IMG/VR virus record: IMGVR_UViG_3300046535_001734
Coordinates: 1 to 60,798 of that record
DNA length: 60,798 bases
Strand: one strand, 5' to 3'
Origin: a virus
Shown here: positions 23,502 through 32,151 of the stretch, piece by piece
Position numbering within the stretch: the first letter of the stretch is position 1
How the letters are laid out: each line of letters opens with the position of its first letter
Notes under the pieces: model-generated
What the model saw: only the letters and a program-made list of their open reading frames with translations
What the model was told of the DNA's origin: nothing
Databases searched by the model: none
Translations under genes and position numbers: made by a program

Positions 23502-23951
23502 CTATGCCGCCGAGGTGACCCGCGCGAAGTCCGCGACCGTCAGGGTGAAGTTGTTGCCGTCCGGGGTGAGGGTCACGTCGTGGAGGCTCAGCGGCACGAT
23601 GCTGGAGTCGGTCCCCGTGGTCGTGTCCGGGTCGAAGCAGATCAGCAGCTTCGAGATCGCGTTGCCCGAGGCCGCGGTCCACGTCTGGTCGGCGAAGTCC
23701 AGGGCGAGCCGGTCATTCGTGTCGTCGACGGTGGCAGTGCAGGCGGTAACCGTCTTCCTGCCCATGGTCGTCTGCTCGTTGGTGGTGCCGGACAGGAACG
23801 CTGCGAGGTCGTCTTTGTCGCGCAGGACCGAGTCCGTTTCCAGGCCCGAGGTTTCGATGGGGACGAGGATGAGTGCGGCGTTTCCGACGCCGACCTGTTC
23901 GGCGTACCGCTTCAGGTAGCCGAGCGCGATGTTCAGGACGATGTTGGCCAT
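23502..23951 (-). CDS. Phage structural-region protein, 149 aa
   Basis: The ATG at 23951 follows GGAG. The product has an N-terminal helix (NIALGYLKRYAEQVGVGNAA) and a beta-rich remainder with many Thr and Asp residues, as is usual for small virion or tail-associated proteins of actinophages. It lies between the repeat protein and the membrane proteins of the lysis block. No more precise function can be given. Confidence 0.65.
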   Translation of the reverse strand: MANIVLNIALGYLKRYAEQVGVGNAALILVPIETSGLETDSVLRDKDDLAAFLSGTTNEQTTMGRKTVTACTATVDDTNDRLALDFADQTWTAASGNAISKLLICFDPDTTTGTDSSIVPLSLHDVTLTPDGNNFTLTVADFARVTSAA

Positions 23952-23983
23952 GGTCACTCCAGTTCTTGCGGGTCGATGCGGCG

Positions 23984-24307
23984 TTACGGGCTTGGGGCCG
24001 AGGAGGTCGACGGGGTCGGGGTGGGAACGGTGGCGCAGATCTTGTCGGCGGCCGTACGGACGGCGCCGGACAGCTTCGCCTGGGCGTCGTCGCGCATTAC
24101 CGCCCACAGGGCGCAGGTGAGTTGCTGCTGGTCGGTGCGCTGGGCGAGGCCGGTGGTCTGCCCGGATCGCAGGGTGGCGAGGCGGTCCTGGGCGCGGGAG
24201 TTCTGCCAGATCAGTAGGACGGCCAGGATGAGCATGGTGGCCAGCACGACAGCGATGACGGGGGTGGTGTCATGCCGGGGGCGGCGCAGGGGAATCGGTG
24301 CGGCCAC
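23984..24307 (-). CDS. Membrane protein of the lysis block, 107 aa
   Basis: A basic N terminus (IPLRRPRHDT) precedes one transmembrane helix (about residues 16-36, VIAVVLATMLILAVLLIW), giving a likely N-in orientation. The outer part has a Gln-rich helix, two Cys residues (LTCALW and DKICAT) that could form a disulfide, and a Ser/Thr/Pro tail. Encoded with the holin and collagen-like genes; a lysis-accessory or cell-surface role is inferred. Confidence 0.68.
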   Translation of the reverse strand: MAAPIPLRRPRHDTTPVIAVVLATMLILAVLLIWQNSRAQDRLATLRSGQTTGLAQRTDQQQLTCALWAVMRDDAQAKLSGAVRTAADKICATVPTPTPSTSSAPSP

Positions 24308-24322
24308 GATGGCCTCCTCTCT

Positions 24323-24952
24323 TCAGGGGGCTATCAGGCCGAGGAGGCCGGACAGCAGGGACGTGTCGGTCGGGGTGGGGGATGCGGTCGGGGTGGGGCT
24401 GGTCGTGGGGGTGCGGCGGCAGACGAGGGTGTCGGGGTCGTCCGGGGCCGGTTGGAGGGTGTAGCCGTCGGGGCAGGTCTGGCCGTCCTTGCCGTCGGCG
24501 CCGTTGGATCCGTCCTGTCCGCTGGTGCCGTCGGTTCCCTTCGCGCCGTCTTGTCCTGCCGCTCCGGAGGAGCCGGCGGCGCCCGGCTGCCCGGTGGGGC
24601 CGGGTGAGCCGTCCGGTCCCGGAGCCCCAGCGGGTCCGGGCGGGCCGGGCACGGTGGACGTCGGCCCGGGGGAACCGGTGTCGCCCTTCTCGCCCGGTTC
24701 ACCGGGAAGGCCCGGGGATCCGGTGGCGTCCTGGCCGGGCTTGCCGGACGGTCCGGCGACGGGGTCGCCGCCCAGTTCGCGTACCTGCGCTGCGAGGGCG
24801 TCACGGTCCTTGCGCGCTTCGTGGAGCGAGGCGGACAGGTCCCGCATCGTGACGACGATCCACCCCAGCACAGTGATCAGTAAGGCGACGCCGACTACCC
24901 AGACCACGTCGGTACGCCGTTTGCGGCGCCTGGACGCCGGACTCTCCCTCAC
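24323..24952 (-). CDS. Membrane-anchored collagen-like protein, 209 aa
   Basis: Arg-rich residues 8-13 precede a transmembrane helix (about 16-36), a short charged coiled-coil stretch (LHEARKDRDALAAQVREL), and then about 30 Gly-x-y triplets over residues 65-158 with one break (STVPGPPGP). The C-terminal part has two Cys and a TP-rich region, ending in a hydrophobic SLLSGLLGLIAP. Phage collagen-like proteins are usually virion fibres without a membrane helix; an N-terminal anchor inside the lysis block is unusual. It would trimerise outside the cell. It overlaps the next gene by 4 bp. Confidence 0.8.
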   Translation of the reverse strand: MRESPASRRRKRRTDVVWVVGVALLITVLGWIVVTMRDLSASLHEARKDRDALAAQVRELGGDPVAGPSGKPGQDATGSPGLPGEPGEKGDTGSPGPTSTVPGPPGPAGAPGPDGSPGPTGQPGAAGSSGAAGQDGAKGTDGTSGQDGSNGADGKDGQTCPDGYTLQPAPDDPDTLVCRRTPTTSPTPTASPTPTDTSLLSGLLGLIAP

Positions 24953-25293
24953 GATGACCCCTTACTGGCCAGGTAGACCTGCAGAAGTAGGAGCAGGAGG
25001 GGGGCGACGAGAGCGGTCAGCATGAGCCGTTTGTCGCCTGCTCTACGGGTTTCCAACTCGCGCTGCTCTGTCTGCTTCTGCTGCGCTTCCCGCTCCCGGG
25101 CCTGCTCGATCGCGGCGATCCGAGCGACAGCGGCGGCGTGGCGGTCGTCCTGCGCCTGCTGCTGGAGGGCGAGCAGGCTGGTGTCGGCCTTGGTGTCCAG
25201 GCGCCCCGCGAGGGTGCGCATGTCCTCCTTGAGGTCGTCGAATCCGGCGTCGAGGCGACGAGCCAGCTCCCCGTTCGTTGGCTCGTCGCCCAC
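24949..25293 (-). CDS. Tail-anchored membrane protein, holin-associated, 114 aa
   Basis: The GTG start at 25293 follows AGGAG by 8 nt. The product starts with a helix GELARRLDAGFDDLKEDMRT, continues as a long charged coiled coil, and ends with a hydrophobic helix (LTALVAPLLLLLLQVYLA). This layout is common for a second small protein next to actinophage holins and could be an antiholin or holin partner. Inferred from position and topology. Confidence 0.7.
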   Translation of the reverse strand: MGDEPTNGELARRLDAGFDDLKEDMRTLAGRLDTKADTSLLALQQQAQDDRHAAAVARIAAIEQAREREAQQKQTEQRELETRRAGDKRLMLTALVAPLLLLLLQVYLASKGSS

Positions 25294-25310
25294 GGCAGCG
25301 GCTCCTAAAT

Positions 25311-25673
25311 TCAGGCCTGCACCGACCGCACGGCGGCGGCCGGAACGGGGGCGGTGACCTGGGTGCGGTCCCACATGCCGACGACGATGGTGACTGCGGT
25401 CAGGACGACGGCCTGCTTCTCCGAGGACCAGTCCAGGCCGAGGCCGACGGCCAGGGCGAGGGCGGCCTGCGCGAAGCCGATCAGCGCGGCGCCGACGGCG
25501 TCGTGGGCGATGAGGGCGACCAGAACGCCGACGGCGGCCGCAGCCGCGCCGTTGACCCAAGCCTGGGTGTCGGCGGAGGCGTCCCAGCCGAACGCGGCGG
25601 ACAGCTTCACGCAGATCGCAACGAGGGCCAGGATGGCGGCGGGCTCACGCCCGAGGATCTTTACCGGGGACAC
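25311..25673 (-). CDS. Holin, 120 aa
   Basis: Three hydrophobic segments can be read: EPAAILALVAICVKLSAAFG, then NGAAAAAVGVLVALIAHDAV, then ALIGFAQAALALAVGLGLDW with a further hydrophobic end (VVLTAVTIVVGMWD). Size and hydropathy match actinophage holins, which open the membrane for the endolysin. It lies 42 bp downstream of the endolysin gene in the lysis block. Confidence 0.75.
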   Translation of the reverse strand: MSPVKILGREPAAILALVAICVKLSAAFGWDASADTQAWVNGAAAAAVGVLVALIAHDAVGAALIGFAQAALALAVGLGLDWSSEKQAVVLTAVTIVVGMWDRTQVTAPVPAAAVRSVQA

Positions 25674-25715
25674 GACGGTCTCCTTCTGGAGGGATGGGGT
25701 GGGGCGGGGGGTGGG

Positions 25716-26939
25716 TCAGACGTTGGGTACGCGAAGGGCGTCCCACGACTTTTTGCCGGGGATGCCGTCGCACTCGGCATCCGTCCAGCCCAGGGCGTTG
25801 GCCTTGGAGAATTTTCGCTGCCACGCCGCGTAGGAACGGCGGTCGGAGTTCGTCCAGTTCGGGCCGGGGCCGGAGGCGTACCTGCCGCAGCCCTCGGCGA
25901 CCAGGCGCCGGCCCATCGCGGTGACGATCGGCGAGTGGCGGCCGCCGTGGAAGAACGCGGCACCGGGGAACGGCTCGGTCGACGGCCTGGCAGGCTTCGT
26001 GGGTGTGGCCGGGGTGGTCGGCTTCGGCGCGGGAGCAGCAGCAGGCTTGCCGGGCACGATGGCGGTGTCGATCGCTCCGGGGTCCCAGTGGTCGTTTCCG
26101 GGGACCTGCGCGTGCGCGTAGTGCCCGCCTTCGTTCTGCCACGTGGTCCGCGACCGGGAGCCCTTCGCCGCGGCCGCAGCAGTGGCGGGCGGCTTTCCGG
26201 CGGGCCAGACGTCGGGAATGCCGTGCGCGCGCAGAGCGGCCTTCAGCTTCTGGAAGTTCGGCTTCTTCGTCTCGTCGAACCCGTTGGTCCATGGCGAGGC
26301 GGCGCGGCCGAGGACCTCGATCTGGACGTTCACCTTGCCCTCGCGGTTGGTGCGCCGGGTGCCGTCGTTCTTCAGGGCGCGCGCGGAGGCGGTGAGCGGG
26401 CCGAACTGGCCGATGAGGTCGGAGTCCGGGCAGTAGATGACCTGTGGTTCGGATGCGACGCGGATCAGGTAGGCGGCGACGGACGCGAAGTACGCGGCGC
26501 CGGCCGGGGACTCGGTGGTGTGCCAGGTTGCCCGGGGCGGGTTGCCGGGGTAGTCCATGGCGCCGCCGATGGCCTGGCTGCCGAACTTGGTGGCGCCGGA
26601 GATGTAGGCCGGGCCCGCCGTGGTACCGCGCGGCAGGTCCGCGCTCTCCTTGACGGCCCGCTTCTTCGCGGCGGGGTCCGGGTCGTACACCCGGTACTCG
26701 GGGGCGCCGACGGGGACGTACACGTCCAGGTTGTCGTCGTCGCGGAGCACCATGAAGGCGCCCTCGATGTGCGGGTGGTCCTTCACGAACTGCGGGGAGT
26801 CATCCAGCGCGGCGATCGCGCGGACTTCGTCGACGTGGGCCTGGTCGCAGGTGCCCAGGTAGACGGTCTCCGTGTGAAGTTCGGGGGTGTCCGGATCGGG
26901 GGAGGCGAGGGTGTCGACTGCGACGTGGTACTCGGTCAT
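25716..26939 (-). CDS. Endolysin: amidase plus C-terminal peptidoglycan-binding domain, 407 aa
   Basis: The start is the ATG at 26939, overlapping the stop of the peptidase gene (ATGA). The catalytic part (about 125-280) has amidase_2/PGRP features: WHTTESPAG with the first zinc His and HAQVPGNDHWDPGAID with the last. A Pro/Thr linker follows, then a C-terminal domain (about 325-405) with FFHGGRHSPIVTAMGRRLVA and DRRSYAAWQRKFSKANALGW, a pattern of wall-binding domains in Streptomyces phage lysins. It cleaves the sugar-peptide amide bond for release. The first 110 residues are an extra domain of unknown role. Confidence 0.88.
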   Translation of the reverse strand: MTEYHVAVDTLASPDPDTPELHTETVYLGTCDQAHVDEVRAIAALDDSPQFVKDHPHIEGAFMVLRDDDNLDVYVPVGAPEYRVYDPDPAAKKRAVKESADLPRGTTAGPAYISGATKFGSQAIGGAMDYPGNPPRATWHTTESPAGAAYFASVAAYLIRVASEPQVIYCPDSDLIGQFGPLTASARALKNDGTRRTNREGKVNVQIEVLGRAASPWTNGFDETKKPNFQKLKAALRAHGIPDVWPAGKPPATAAAAAKGSRSRTTWQNEGGHYAHAQVPGNDHWDPGAIDTAIVPGKPAAAPAPKPTTPATPTKPARPSTEPFPGAAFFHGGRHSPIVTAMGRRLVAEGCGRYASGPGPNWTNSDRRSYAAWQRKFSKANALGWTDAECDGIPGKKSWDALRVPNV

Positions 26940-27760
26940 CGGCTGGCGTCCAATCGGGGCTGGACGAGGTCGATCTCGTCCCGGAGGGCCTGGTAGAGGG
27001 CGAGGGACATGCGGAACTCGCCGGCGTCGCCCCAGGAGGCGGACCAGCTGTTGCGTACGCGCAGGACGGTCTGCTCGAGGACCAGGTGGCCGTCCGGGTC
27101 GGTGACGGCGGACTCGAGGGCGGTGATGCACACCTCGTGGCCGCCGGCGACGGGTGAGTCCTGCCAGCCGGGAATGTCGTCGAGGACGGCGTGGGCGCCG
27201 GACGGCTCGAAGAACGCCTGGTACCAGGGCATGCCCATCAGTACCGGTCCGGTCTGCAGGAGGGCGCAGAGTTCCGCGGCAGTGGTGGCGTGCCCGTACT
27301 GGTCGATGAGGCCACGCGAGCGCAGGGCTTTGGCGACGCCGAGGCCGGAGGAGCCGCAGTCGTCGGAGGGCCACTGCTGGTCCAGCCACTGGTCATGTCG
27401 GGTGGCGTCGGAGTACAGGCCGATCGCCCATTCCTCGGCGGCCAGCGGATCGGAGACGTCCAGGCCCTTCGCGGTCAGTGTCTCCGTGTCGTGGAGGACG
27501 GAGACCAGCGCGGTGGCGGCGTTGGCGGTGCAGGAGCCCAGAGCGTCGACGTCGGGTGCGCCGGGGGCCAGGAGGCTGGTGCGGATGCCCTGGCCGAGGA
27601 GGTCCTGCTGGTCCAGGACCGGAATCTTGGGCTGCCACGCGGTGGGATGCAGCGGTCCGCCGTCGTAGCGGCGCCGGTAGGCGAGGCTGCGCGGGTCCAG
27701 CACTAGGTGCCGGCCGAGCTGTCCGGTGACGTCGTACCGCTTGATGTCGAGGTCGGGCAC
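26936..27760 (-). CDS. Papain-like (C1-type) cysteine peptidase, 274 aa
   Basis: The start was set at the GTG at 27760 (AGGAG 9 nt upstream); a GTG at 27778 is possible. The catalytic set of papain-like enzymes is complete: VLDQQDL then LGSCTANAATAL with the nucleophile Cys (about residue 77), GGHEVCITALES with the His (about 207), and RNSWSASWGDAGEFRM with the Asn (about 236). There is no signal peptide. Placed between the fibre gene and the endolysin, it could process a virion protein, act in entry, or cleave wall or host surface proteins. The family call is firm; the substrate is unknown. Confidence 0.82.
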   Translation of the reverse strand: MPDLDIKRYDVTGQLGRHLVLDPRSLAYRRRYDGGPLHPTAWQPKIPVLDQQDLLGQGIRTSLLAPGAPDVDALGSCTANAATALVSVLHDTETLTAKGLDVSDPLAAEEWAIGLYSDATRHDQWLDQQWPSDDCGSSGLGVAKALRSRGLIDQYGHATTAAELCALLQTGPVLMGMPWYQAFFEPSGAHAVLDDIPGWQDSPVAGGHEVCITALESAVTDPDGHLVLEQTVLRVRNSWSASWGDAGEFRMSLALYQALRDEIDLVQPRLDASR

Positions 27761-27779
27761 CCGACCCTGCTCCTGCACT

Positions 27780-27790
27780 CCCCGCGCCTG
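27780..27790 (-). promoter_or_regulatory. Late-gene start-associated element, partial copy
   Basis: The minus strand reads CAGGCGCGGGG, the first 11 bases of the 15-bp element found at 47246, 49190, 51831 and 55370. It ends 19 nt before the start at 27760. Confidence 0.5.
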
Positions 27791-27905
27791 AGCTGCTGTG
27801 TGGCGGACCGCTGTGGTGCGGTCGTCCCTCGGGGTGTGGAGTGTGGGGCGGAGGGTCGCCCGGTGATCTCAGGCTACGGCCTGACGGGGCGTGTGTTGCC
27901 CCGGC

Positions 27906-28130
27906 TCATTCGCCGAGCGGCGGGAGCGGGGTGACGGGGAAGATCTGCTCGTGCCGGGCTGCGGTGACGGACGCGAAGTCGGTGCCAGTCTGGATGAGCC
28001 ATTCCTGGATGTGGTGGGCGAGGGCGACTTCGTCGACGCGCTGGTTGTCGGACTGCACGTGCACGGTGACGACGGTGGGGTTCTCGTCACCGTTGCTGGT
28101 GCAGGTGAGGACAGTGCTGGGGAAGTCCAT
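27906..28130 (-). CDS. Small phage protein, 74 aa
   Basis: The ATG at 28130 lies two bases after the stop of the fibre gene. The product is a compact alpha/beta protein with TVLTCTSNGDENPTVVTVHV and a helix EVALAHHIQEWLIQTG. Small proteins of this type often follow tail fibre genes in actinophages and may be chaperones. Function not established. Confidence 0.62.
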   Translation of the reverse strand: MDFPSTVLTCTSNGDENPTVVTVHVQSDNQRVDEVALAHHIQEWLIQTGTDFASVTAARHEQIFPVTPLPPLGE

Positions 28131-28132
28131 GA

Positions 28133-31051
28133 TCAGGCCACCCTTTCGAGTGTGAGGTAGGAGTCGAGGTAGAGAGTGGTGGCGGTTGCGTCGCTGGTTC
28201 CCTGGGCCCATTGGAGGGCGAACGTTCCAGCGGTGCCACCGACACGGACGGTTGCTTTGACCTGGACGCCGTATCCGTTGGCCGCGATGCCGCCGTAGGT
28301 GCGGGGGCTGGCCAGGTCGGTGGATTCGGTTCGGACGGCGTACCCCCAAGTGGAGGATGTGTCCTGCTGAGTTCCTCCGCCGCTTGTCCCGGAGATGACG
28401 GTGACGCCGTTTCCGAGGCCCTGCCAGGTGCCGTCCGTTCCGGACGGGAAGGTCCATCCCATCTTGAAGTCGCCGGGCCCAGAGTGCAGGAGGAGGCCTT
28501 CCACCGTGTACACGGCTCCCGCGTCCACGGCGAAGGTGATCTGGGTGTCGGTGGCCAGGGTGGTGTTGCTGGTCTTGGTCGCGTTGCTGGTGCGGTACTT
28601 GGTCTGGCGGCTTCCGATACCGGAGACGGTCAGGTTCCCGGCCACGGTGGCGTTGCCGTCCTTGTCGACCTTGAACTTGTCGACGGAGTTGTACTGGGCG
28701 CGTACCAGGCTGGCGGTGTGCCCGGTCTCGGCATTGACGTAGAGGGCTGCGGATGAGGAGGCGGGTGCGAAGATCTCGAGTCGGGCTTTGTTGATCTGTC
28801 CGACTCCCTGCTGGAGCGTCAGGACGGCGTCCTGGGTGGAGTCGGCGGAGTTGCGGAATCCGATGCTTGCCGAGGTGCTGGAGAGGAAGATCCGTCCGCC
28901 GAGGTAGACCGAGGTGTCGGAGTCACGGACCCGTTCCGCGCACCAGAAGTCGGTGCCCAGGGCGCTGCCGAAGATGGTGCGCCACTTCATGTCGGAGAAG
29001 GCGCCCGCGGTGAAAAGGCCCGAGTTCATGCCGAGGACGGCGGCCGAGCCGGACACGTTGATGACGGCAGAGTTCGTACCTGCCGCGTTCGTCAGCCGCA
29101 GGTTCGGGAAGACGTCGTTCGGGTCGAGCCAGAGGATGGCGCCGTTGGTGCCTTTGACCAGCAGGCCGGAGGCGGACAGTTCACCGATCGCGGTGCCGCT
29201 CGAGTCGTAGACGAGGACCTTGTTGGCGGAGGACTCGTTCAGGGTGATGCGCTGCCCGGAGGCGGCGGTCTGGATGAGGGCGCCGGTGATGGTGCCGCCC
29301 GTGATGGTCTTGCCCGTGATGGCGGTCGCCGACAGGGCGGTCGCGTCCACCGCCCCAGCCGTGATCTTCGCCGCCGTAATCGCACCATCGGCGATGTTGA
29401 CGGTGTTGACCACACCGGTCGGCAGGGTCTCCACGGTGACCTGGTCGACCTGCATGACGCCGCCGGTGGCGCCCGTCAGGAGCCGGACGACCGGGCGGAC
29501 GTAGCGGACGTTCGTGTGGACTTTGCCGGGTGATTTCGGGTCCGGGCTGGCCGCGGTGGTGCCGGTGGACGCTGTGCCCTGGACGTAGCCGGTAAACGTG
29601 GTCCAGGCGGTGCCGACGCTGACCGTGACAGCGTTCGCGGCAATGTAGTGCTGGCCGGTGACGACGGCGTTGGCGCCGGTGGAGGAGACGCGGGTGGTGC
29701 CGTCCGCAGCGATCCCGACCAGGCCCATGGACACGTTCGCGGTGCCCGCGGAGGGCGCGGTGGTGGTGCGGACGCGGGCGGTGACCCGGTACATCGTGTC
29801 TGGGTCGTAGGGCGTGTTGACGTTCCGTTCGAGGGTGACCGGCCCGGCAGCCTGGGCGACGGTGCCGCCGGCGGCCGCGTCGGAGACTGCGGTGAGCCAG
29901 GTCGGGGTGCCGGCGTCGGAGGTCTGCGTCCACAAGGTGGAGTCGCCCATGGCGTCGACCATTTTCGAGGCGATGGCCTGGGCGATGCCGACGGTCAGGG
30001 CGGTCGCGGTGACCGCTCCGGCCTGGATGTTGCCCGCGGCCACCGAGTTCACTGCGAGTTTCCCGGCCGTGACCGCGAGGGCGTTGAGCTCGCGCGCGGT
30101 GATGGCGTTCGCGTCCACCGTCCCGGCCTGGACCGCGTTCGCGGCGATGTTGCCCGCTTGCACGCTGTTCGCGGCCAGGTTCCCCGCCTGGACGGCCGCT
30201 GCCGCAATGTTCCCGGCCACCACGCTGCTGGCGTCGAGCTTGCCCGCGATGACGGCCCCGGCCGCAATCTTTGCCGCAGTCACGCAGGTCGCAGCCAACT
30301 CGTTCGCTGTGATAACGCTCGCGACCAGCTTTGGCGTGGTTATCGCGCCGTCGCTGATTTCGGTGTTCCCCACCGCTCCAGCCGCGATGGCTGCATTCGT
30401 GACGGCGTCCGCGGCGATGATGGCTGCCGTGACCGCCGCGTTGGCCAGGGCATCTGTGTCGATGGCCCCGGCCGCTACCTTCGCGGAGGTGACCGCGTCG
30501 TCGGCGAGTTTGAGCGTGGTGACGATGCCGTCGAGGATGTCGTCCGCGACCACCGGTGTCGGGCCGAACGGCCCCACCGTCACGGAGGGCGGGGAGGCGG
30601 CGCCGGAGGTGTTGCGGGCCAGGAGGCGGACGTAGACGGGGGTGTCGCAGGAGTGGACGACGGTGGCGCCTTGCGCGGTCTCGATCGTGGTGACGAGGGT
30701 GGCAGGGACCGGCGTGTAGACGGGGGTGATGGAGGCGTGGACTTCGACGCGCTGCCAGTCCATCGGAATGACCGTGCCGCCCGCGAACAGGCCGTCCCAG
30801 GAGACGGTGACTCCGCCGAGGACGGACGCGACGATCGGGTCGGACGGCTGGGGCGGGGGCGGCCCGTTGACCGCTTGGACGCCTACGGTGCCGTCGCCCT
30901 GGACGCCGAGGATCGCCCGGACCTGACCGGAGCCGCTGTTCACGGTGACGGCGGCGTTCTCGATGGACGCGCCGTGTGCGAGCCGCTGCCCTTTGCGGAC
31001 CTGGGCCAGGGCCCGCTCGAGTGCGGCGACCTTCTCGGGGACGGTGGCCAT
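28133..31051 (-). CDS. Tail fibre / tip protein with beta-helix repeats, 972 aa
   Basis: The start is the ATG at 31051 (MATVPEKVAALERALAQVRK, coiled coil). Residues about 70-170 look like a fibronectin/Ig-type domain. From about 180 to 330 the sequence is a run of short Ala/Gly/Ile/Val repeats of the kind AGNIAANAVQAGTVDAN, expected to fold as a beta helix, followed by carbohydrate-binding-like beta domains and a C-terminal domain (TYGGIAANGYGVQVKATVRV). This is the likely receptor-binding fibre of the virion. Position after the tip proteins agrees. Confidence 0.82.
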   Translation of the reverse strand: MATVPEKVAALERALAQVRKGQRLAHGASIENAAVTVNSGSGQVRAILGVQGDGTVGVQAVNGPPPPQPSDPIVASVLGGVTVSWDGLFAGGTVIPMDWQRVEVHASITPVYTPVPATLVTTIETAQGATVVHSCDTPVYVRLLARNTSGAASPPSVTVGPFGPTPVVADDILDGIVTTLKLADDAVTSAKVAAGAIDTDALANAAVTAAIIAADAVTNAAIAAGAVGNTEISDGAITTPKLVASVITANELAATCVTAAKIAAGAVIAGKLDASSVVAGNIAAAAVQAGNLAANSVQAGNIAANAVQAGTVDANAITARELNALAVTAGKLAVNSVAAGNIQAGAVTATALTVGIAQAIASKMVDAMGDSTLWTQTSDAGTPTWLTAVSDAAAGGTVAQAAGPVTLERNVNTPYDPDTMYRVTARVRTTTAPSAGTANVSMGLVGIAADGTTRVSSTGANAVVTGQHYIAANAVTVSVGTAWTTFTGYVQGTASTGTTAASPDPKSPGKVHTNVRYVRPVVRLLTGATGGVMQVDQVTVETLPTGVVNTVNIADGAITAAKITAGAVDATALSATAITGKTITGGTITGALIQTAASGQRITLNESSANKVLVYDSSGTAIGELSASGLLVKGTNGAILWLDPNDVFPNLRLTNAAGTNSAVINVSGSAAVLGMNSGLFTAGAFSDMKWRTIFGSALGTDFWCAERVRDSDTSVYLGGRIFLSSTSASIGFRNSADSTQDAVLTLQQGVGQINKARLEIFAPASSSAALYVNAETGHTASLVRAQYNSVDKFKVDKDGNATVAGNLTVSGIGSRQTKYRTSNATKTSNTTLATDTQITFAVDAGAVYTVEGLLLHSGPGDFKMGWTFPSGTDGTWQGLGNGVTVISGTSGGGTQQDTSSTWGYAVRTESTDLASPRTYGGIAANGYGVQVKATVRVGGTAGTFALQWAQGTSDATATTLYLDSYLTLERVA

Positions 31052-31053
31052 GG

Positions 31054-32151
31054 TCAGGAGTCCTCCGGCGATCCGTAGTGGAAGCTGTCGGCGCGCCGCA
31101 GCGTCAGGACGGCCTGGTCGGGGTTGTCGCCGGGCTGGTAGGAGTCGGCCGTGATGCGCGCCCATCCGGTGTACGACGTCCACTCGTTGTGCACTGCTAC
31201 CTGGACGTCGTCGCCGATCTGCCAGGACCCGAGGCGGGCGTTGGGGTGGTCGCGGACGGTGATCTGGTCGACCTGGCCCATGATCTGAAGCTTGCGGCGT
31301 TCGGCGGTCGCGCGGCGGCCGAGGACGTCGTTGCCGTTGACGGTGGGCAGGGCCAGCACGGTCTCCATGCGGAGGCGGCCGTCGCGGGCGGGGTCGACGG
31401 CGAAGCGGGTGGCGGTGCCTTCGCCGCTGCCGGTGGCGATGACGACGTTGGCGTAGTCGTCCCCGGACCGCTTGACCGGCGGCGCGTTGATGATGTTCAC
31501 GCCGGACCGGAAGCTGATGTCGGTGCGGCGGGCGCCCAGACGCGGGTAGCCGAGCGCGAGGCGCCGGCGGATGCTGCCGTTGGACTGGAAGGAGCAGAGG
31601 TTGGTGTACTGCGGGGCGCCGTCCTCGGACACCAGGTCGTCTACCAGCTCGCCCAGCACCGGGGTCTCGTACCAGTAGGAATGCCACGGCTCGGCCGGCG
31701 TCCCGGACTTCGCGCTGGACGTGGTGGAGTCGACGACGACGCCGAGGTTCCCGTCCGGCTGCTCCTGCGCGTACGCCCAGATGTCGCGGATGATGTCGCA
31801 CGGGTCGGCGTACGTGTACGGACCGCGTCCGTTCAGTTCGCCGTGCTCGTCGTGCCGCTTGGTCAGGTACGACGACCAGGACGCGGCCTCGAGCCGGTAC
31901 TCACCGCCTTCGGCTTCCACGGACCAGACGAGGCCGCCCCAGCGCAGGAACCCGTCCGCTTCCGCGTAGATCAGGGCGACGGCCGGTTCGACCAGTGCAG
32001 CGTTCGCGGCGACCCAGTGCGGGGCGAGGGTGGCGGAGAAGCTGCCGGGGCCGTTGAGTTCGTTGCCGAACTCCACCCCGGACAGCGGCAGTGCGGGGTG
32101 GAGGACGGCGCCAGTCAGCGCGTGCTGCGTGAAAAAGCGCCAGCGCCCCAT
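31054..32151 (-). CDS. Tail tip protein (siphovirus Gp37-like), 365 aa
   Basis: The ATG at 32151 overlaps the stop of the preceding gene by one base. The order of motifs (FFTQHALTGAVLHPALPLSG, EAEGGEYRLEAASWSSYL, QITVRDHPNARLGSWQIGDD) resembles the tail-hub or baseplate proteins encoded after the distal tail protein in actinophages. It probably forms the tail-tip complex connecting tail tube and fibre. The family call is by position and general resemblance. Confidence 0.72.
   Translation of the reverse strand: MGRWRFFTQHALTGAVLHPALPLSGVEFGNELNGPGSFSATLAPHWVAANAALVEPAVALIYAEADGFLRWGGLVWSVEAEGGEYRLEAASWSSYLTKRHDEHGELNGRGPYTYADPCDIIRDIWAYAQEQPDGNLGVVVDSTTSSAKSGTPAEPWHSYWYETPVLGELVDDLVSEDGAPQYTNLCSFQSNGSIRRRLALGYPRLGARRTDISFRSGVNIINAPPVKRSGDDYANVVIATGSGEGTATRFAVDPARDGRLRMETVLALPTVNGNDVLGRRATAERRKLQIMGQVDQITVRDHPNARLGSWQIGDDVQVAVHNEWTSYTGWARITADSYQPGDNPDQAVLTLRRADSFHYGSPEDS

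Noticed and set aside
25716-27389. Upstream extension of the endolysin frame to 557 codons
   Set aside because: The extra N-terminal part overlaps the papain-like peptidase gene and is Arg/Pro-rich shadow sequence; the ATG at 26939 overlaps the peptidase stop as in other coupled pairs here.
30000-30500. CRISPR-like repetition in the fibre gene
   Set aside because: The repeats are short, imperfect and in frame, coding for a beta-helix; there are no conserved repeats with unique spacers. No CRISPR array or cas gene was seen in the window.
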